A DNA stretch of 64,000 nucleotides from Mesaphorura yosii (Eukaryota; Arthropoda; Collembola; Poduromorpha; Tullbergiidae). Both the position numbers and the translations under genes were made by a program. The stretch lies in NCBI GenBank assembly GCA_009869945.1, contig WIXG01000044.1:124001-188000 (forward strand). The letters run 5' to 3'. This document shows positions 63,156-64,000 of the stretch, one piece after another. The first letter of the stretch is position 1. Each line of letters begins with the position of its first letter. A model generated the notes under the pieces. The model was given only the letters and a program-made list of their open reading frames with translations. It made no database searches and had not been told where the DNA came from.

Positions 63156-64000
63156 TCAGAAAACTCCCGTTTCTTCGTCGGTCTCGGTCTGGTTTTGCCT
63201 TTGCATTTTGGCTAATGCGTTTTACATAAGAAATCCATCATCATCATCGCTCATTTTTATCGACGGCTTTTGTTAGCATATTGTGCATTTTGCTGCTGCT
63301 GCCATTCATGCGAGCCCATCTCATGAGTGCATTACCGTGTAGAGCGCTAAGCAAATGAACTTCTGGATTGCCTTGACTGCCTTCAAAACGACTTTGTCAT
63401 TCATCAGACCAGACCGTCGCGTTGCTGGTCGGCCGAGGTGCGAAGTTTCCTTGTTCGATTCCATTCGAAAACGGAGATCGCATCTCGTCAGCGTCTTCAC
63501 ATTCAGATAAGCGAGTCTCGACTTCTCACACTCATTCGCATAGAGCATGCGACCAGAAATTACTCAACACCTTGTCCATTAATGGCTCTTCATACCACAA
63601 ATTCTTTGCATCTTCGCATTGAGCTCGTTCTCCAAAGTGAACACGAACATGCCATTTACCATCTTTAGAATTATTTATTACGATTACAGAATACAGATTC
63701 CATTTTCTGAGAAGCGAATAACGAATAGCCATCGCATCGCCAAAACGTGCGAGTGCGCGTGCGCGTGAGCCATGCGCTGCCCTGTTTTGAGTTGAGTCGA
63801 ATTTGGCTGAAGATTGAAGAAATCTGATTTGAATACTCAACTGAACTGCTTTGCTTTGCTTTATTACAACGAATTTGAATTGGTAATTTATAAGATGGAT
63901 GTTGGCAAGTACAGCTCAGCTCCATTCTTTGTTGTTAATCTCTCACGTTAACCCAGATTCTAATTACAGTTGCCACGAAATGAAGGCAAAGGCAAGAGTA

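Larger units (their letters stand above)
54501..64000. other. long non-coding stretch, right half, to the window edge
   Basis: No supportable gene. Short frames such as minus 55703-55954 and plus 60456-60692 have ordinary composition but no homology I recognise and no splice context. Repeated words are dense: CTTGG at 59441-59460, TTGCA at 61566-61590, GCATTTT at 63122-63155, and a CGTACG palindrome at 61423-61436. No sign of a tRNA or rRNA. Confidence 0.5.

Overview
The window is animal nuclear DNA. It has spliced protein genes with GT-AG introns, long non-coding stretches full of short imperfect repeats, and protein families confined to or typical of metazoans: a stargazin/CACNG-type tetraspan, a VAX-class homeobox and PAQR3. 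An arthropod or other ecdysozoan is my best guess, but the sequence does not settle the phylum. I see no operon, CRISPR array, tRNA, rRNA or intact transposon.

Layout. From 1 to 992 are the last exons of an unrecognised plus-strand gene. From 5744 to 22604 lie two neighbouring plus-strand genes for four-pass proteins of the claudin/CACNG superfamily, the first clearly stargazin (TARP)-like. From 24937 to 26141, on the minus strand, is a compact three-exon VAX-like homeobox gene. From 27331 to 31671 are two plus-strand genes, an unrecognised basic/acidic protein and a complete 11-exon CDC45 (564 residues by my splice model). From 32631 to 36918 (minus) is PAQR3/RKTG with an unusually long N-terminus. 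From 39156 to 44712 (minus) is a two-pass membrane protein with three PPxY motifs. From 44713 to 64000 I find no supportable gene.

Exon joins were worked out by hand from splice sites, reading phase and family homology. CDC45, PAQR3, the CACNG-like gene, the second tetraspan and the VAX gene close in frame from start codon to stop codon. The first coding exons of VAX and of the PPxY gene are inferred and less certain.

The genes do not form one pathway. Two points of organisation stand out. The adjacent CACNG/claudin-type genes look like a local cluster of channel or receptor auxiliary subunits. The space after CDC45 carries a diverged copy of about 370 bp of the VAX first intron, flanked by pieces that also occur between the unknown gene and CDC45. 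I found no convincing new biological system. The most useful leads are that duplication, the unrecognised gene at 27331, the PPxY membrane protein and the tetraspan pair.
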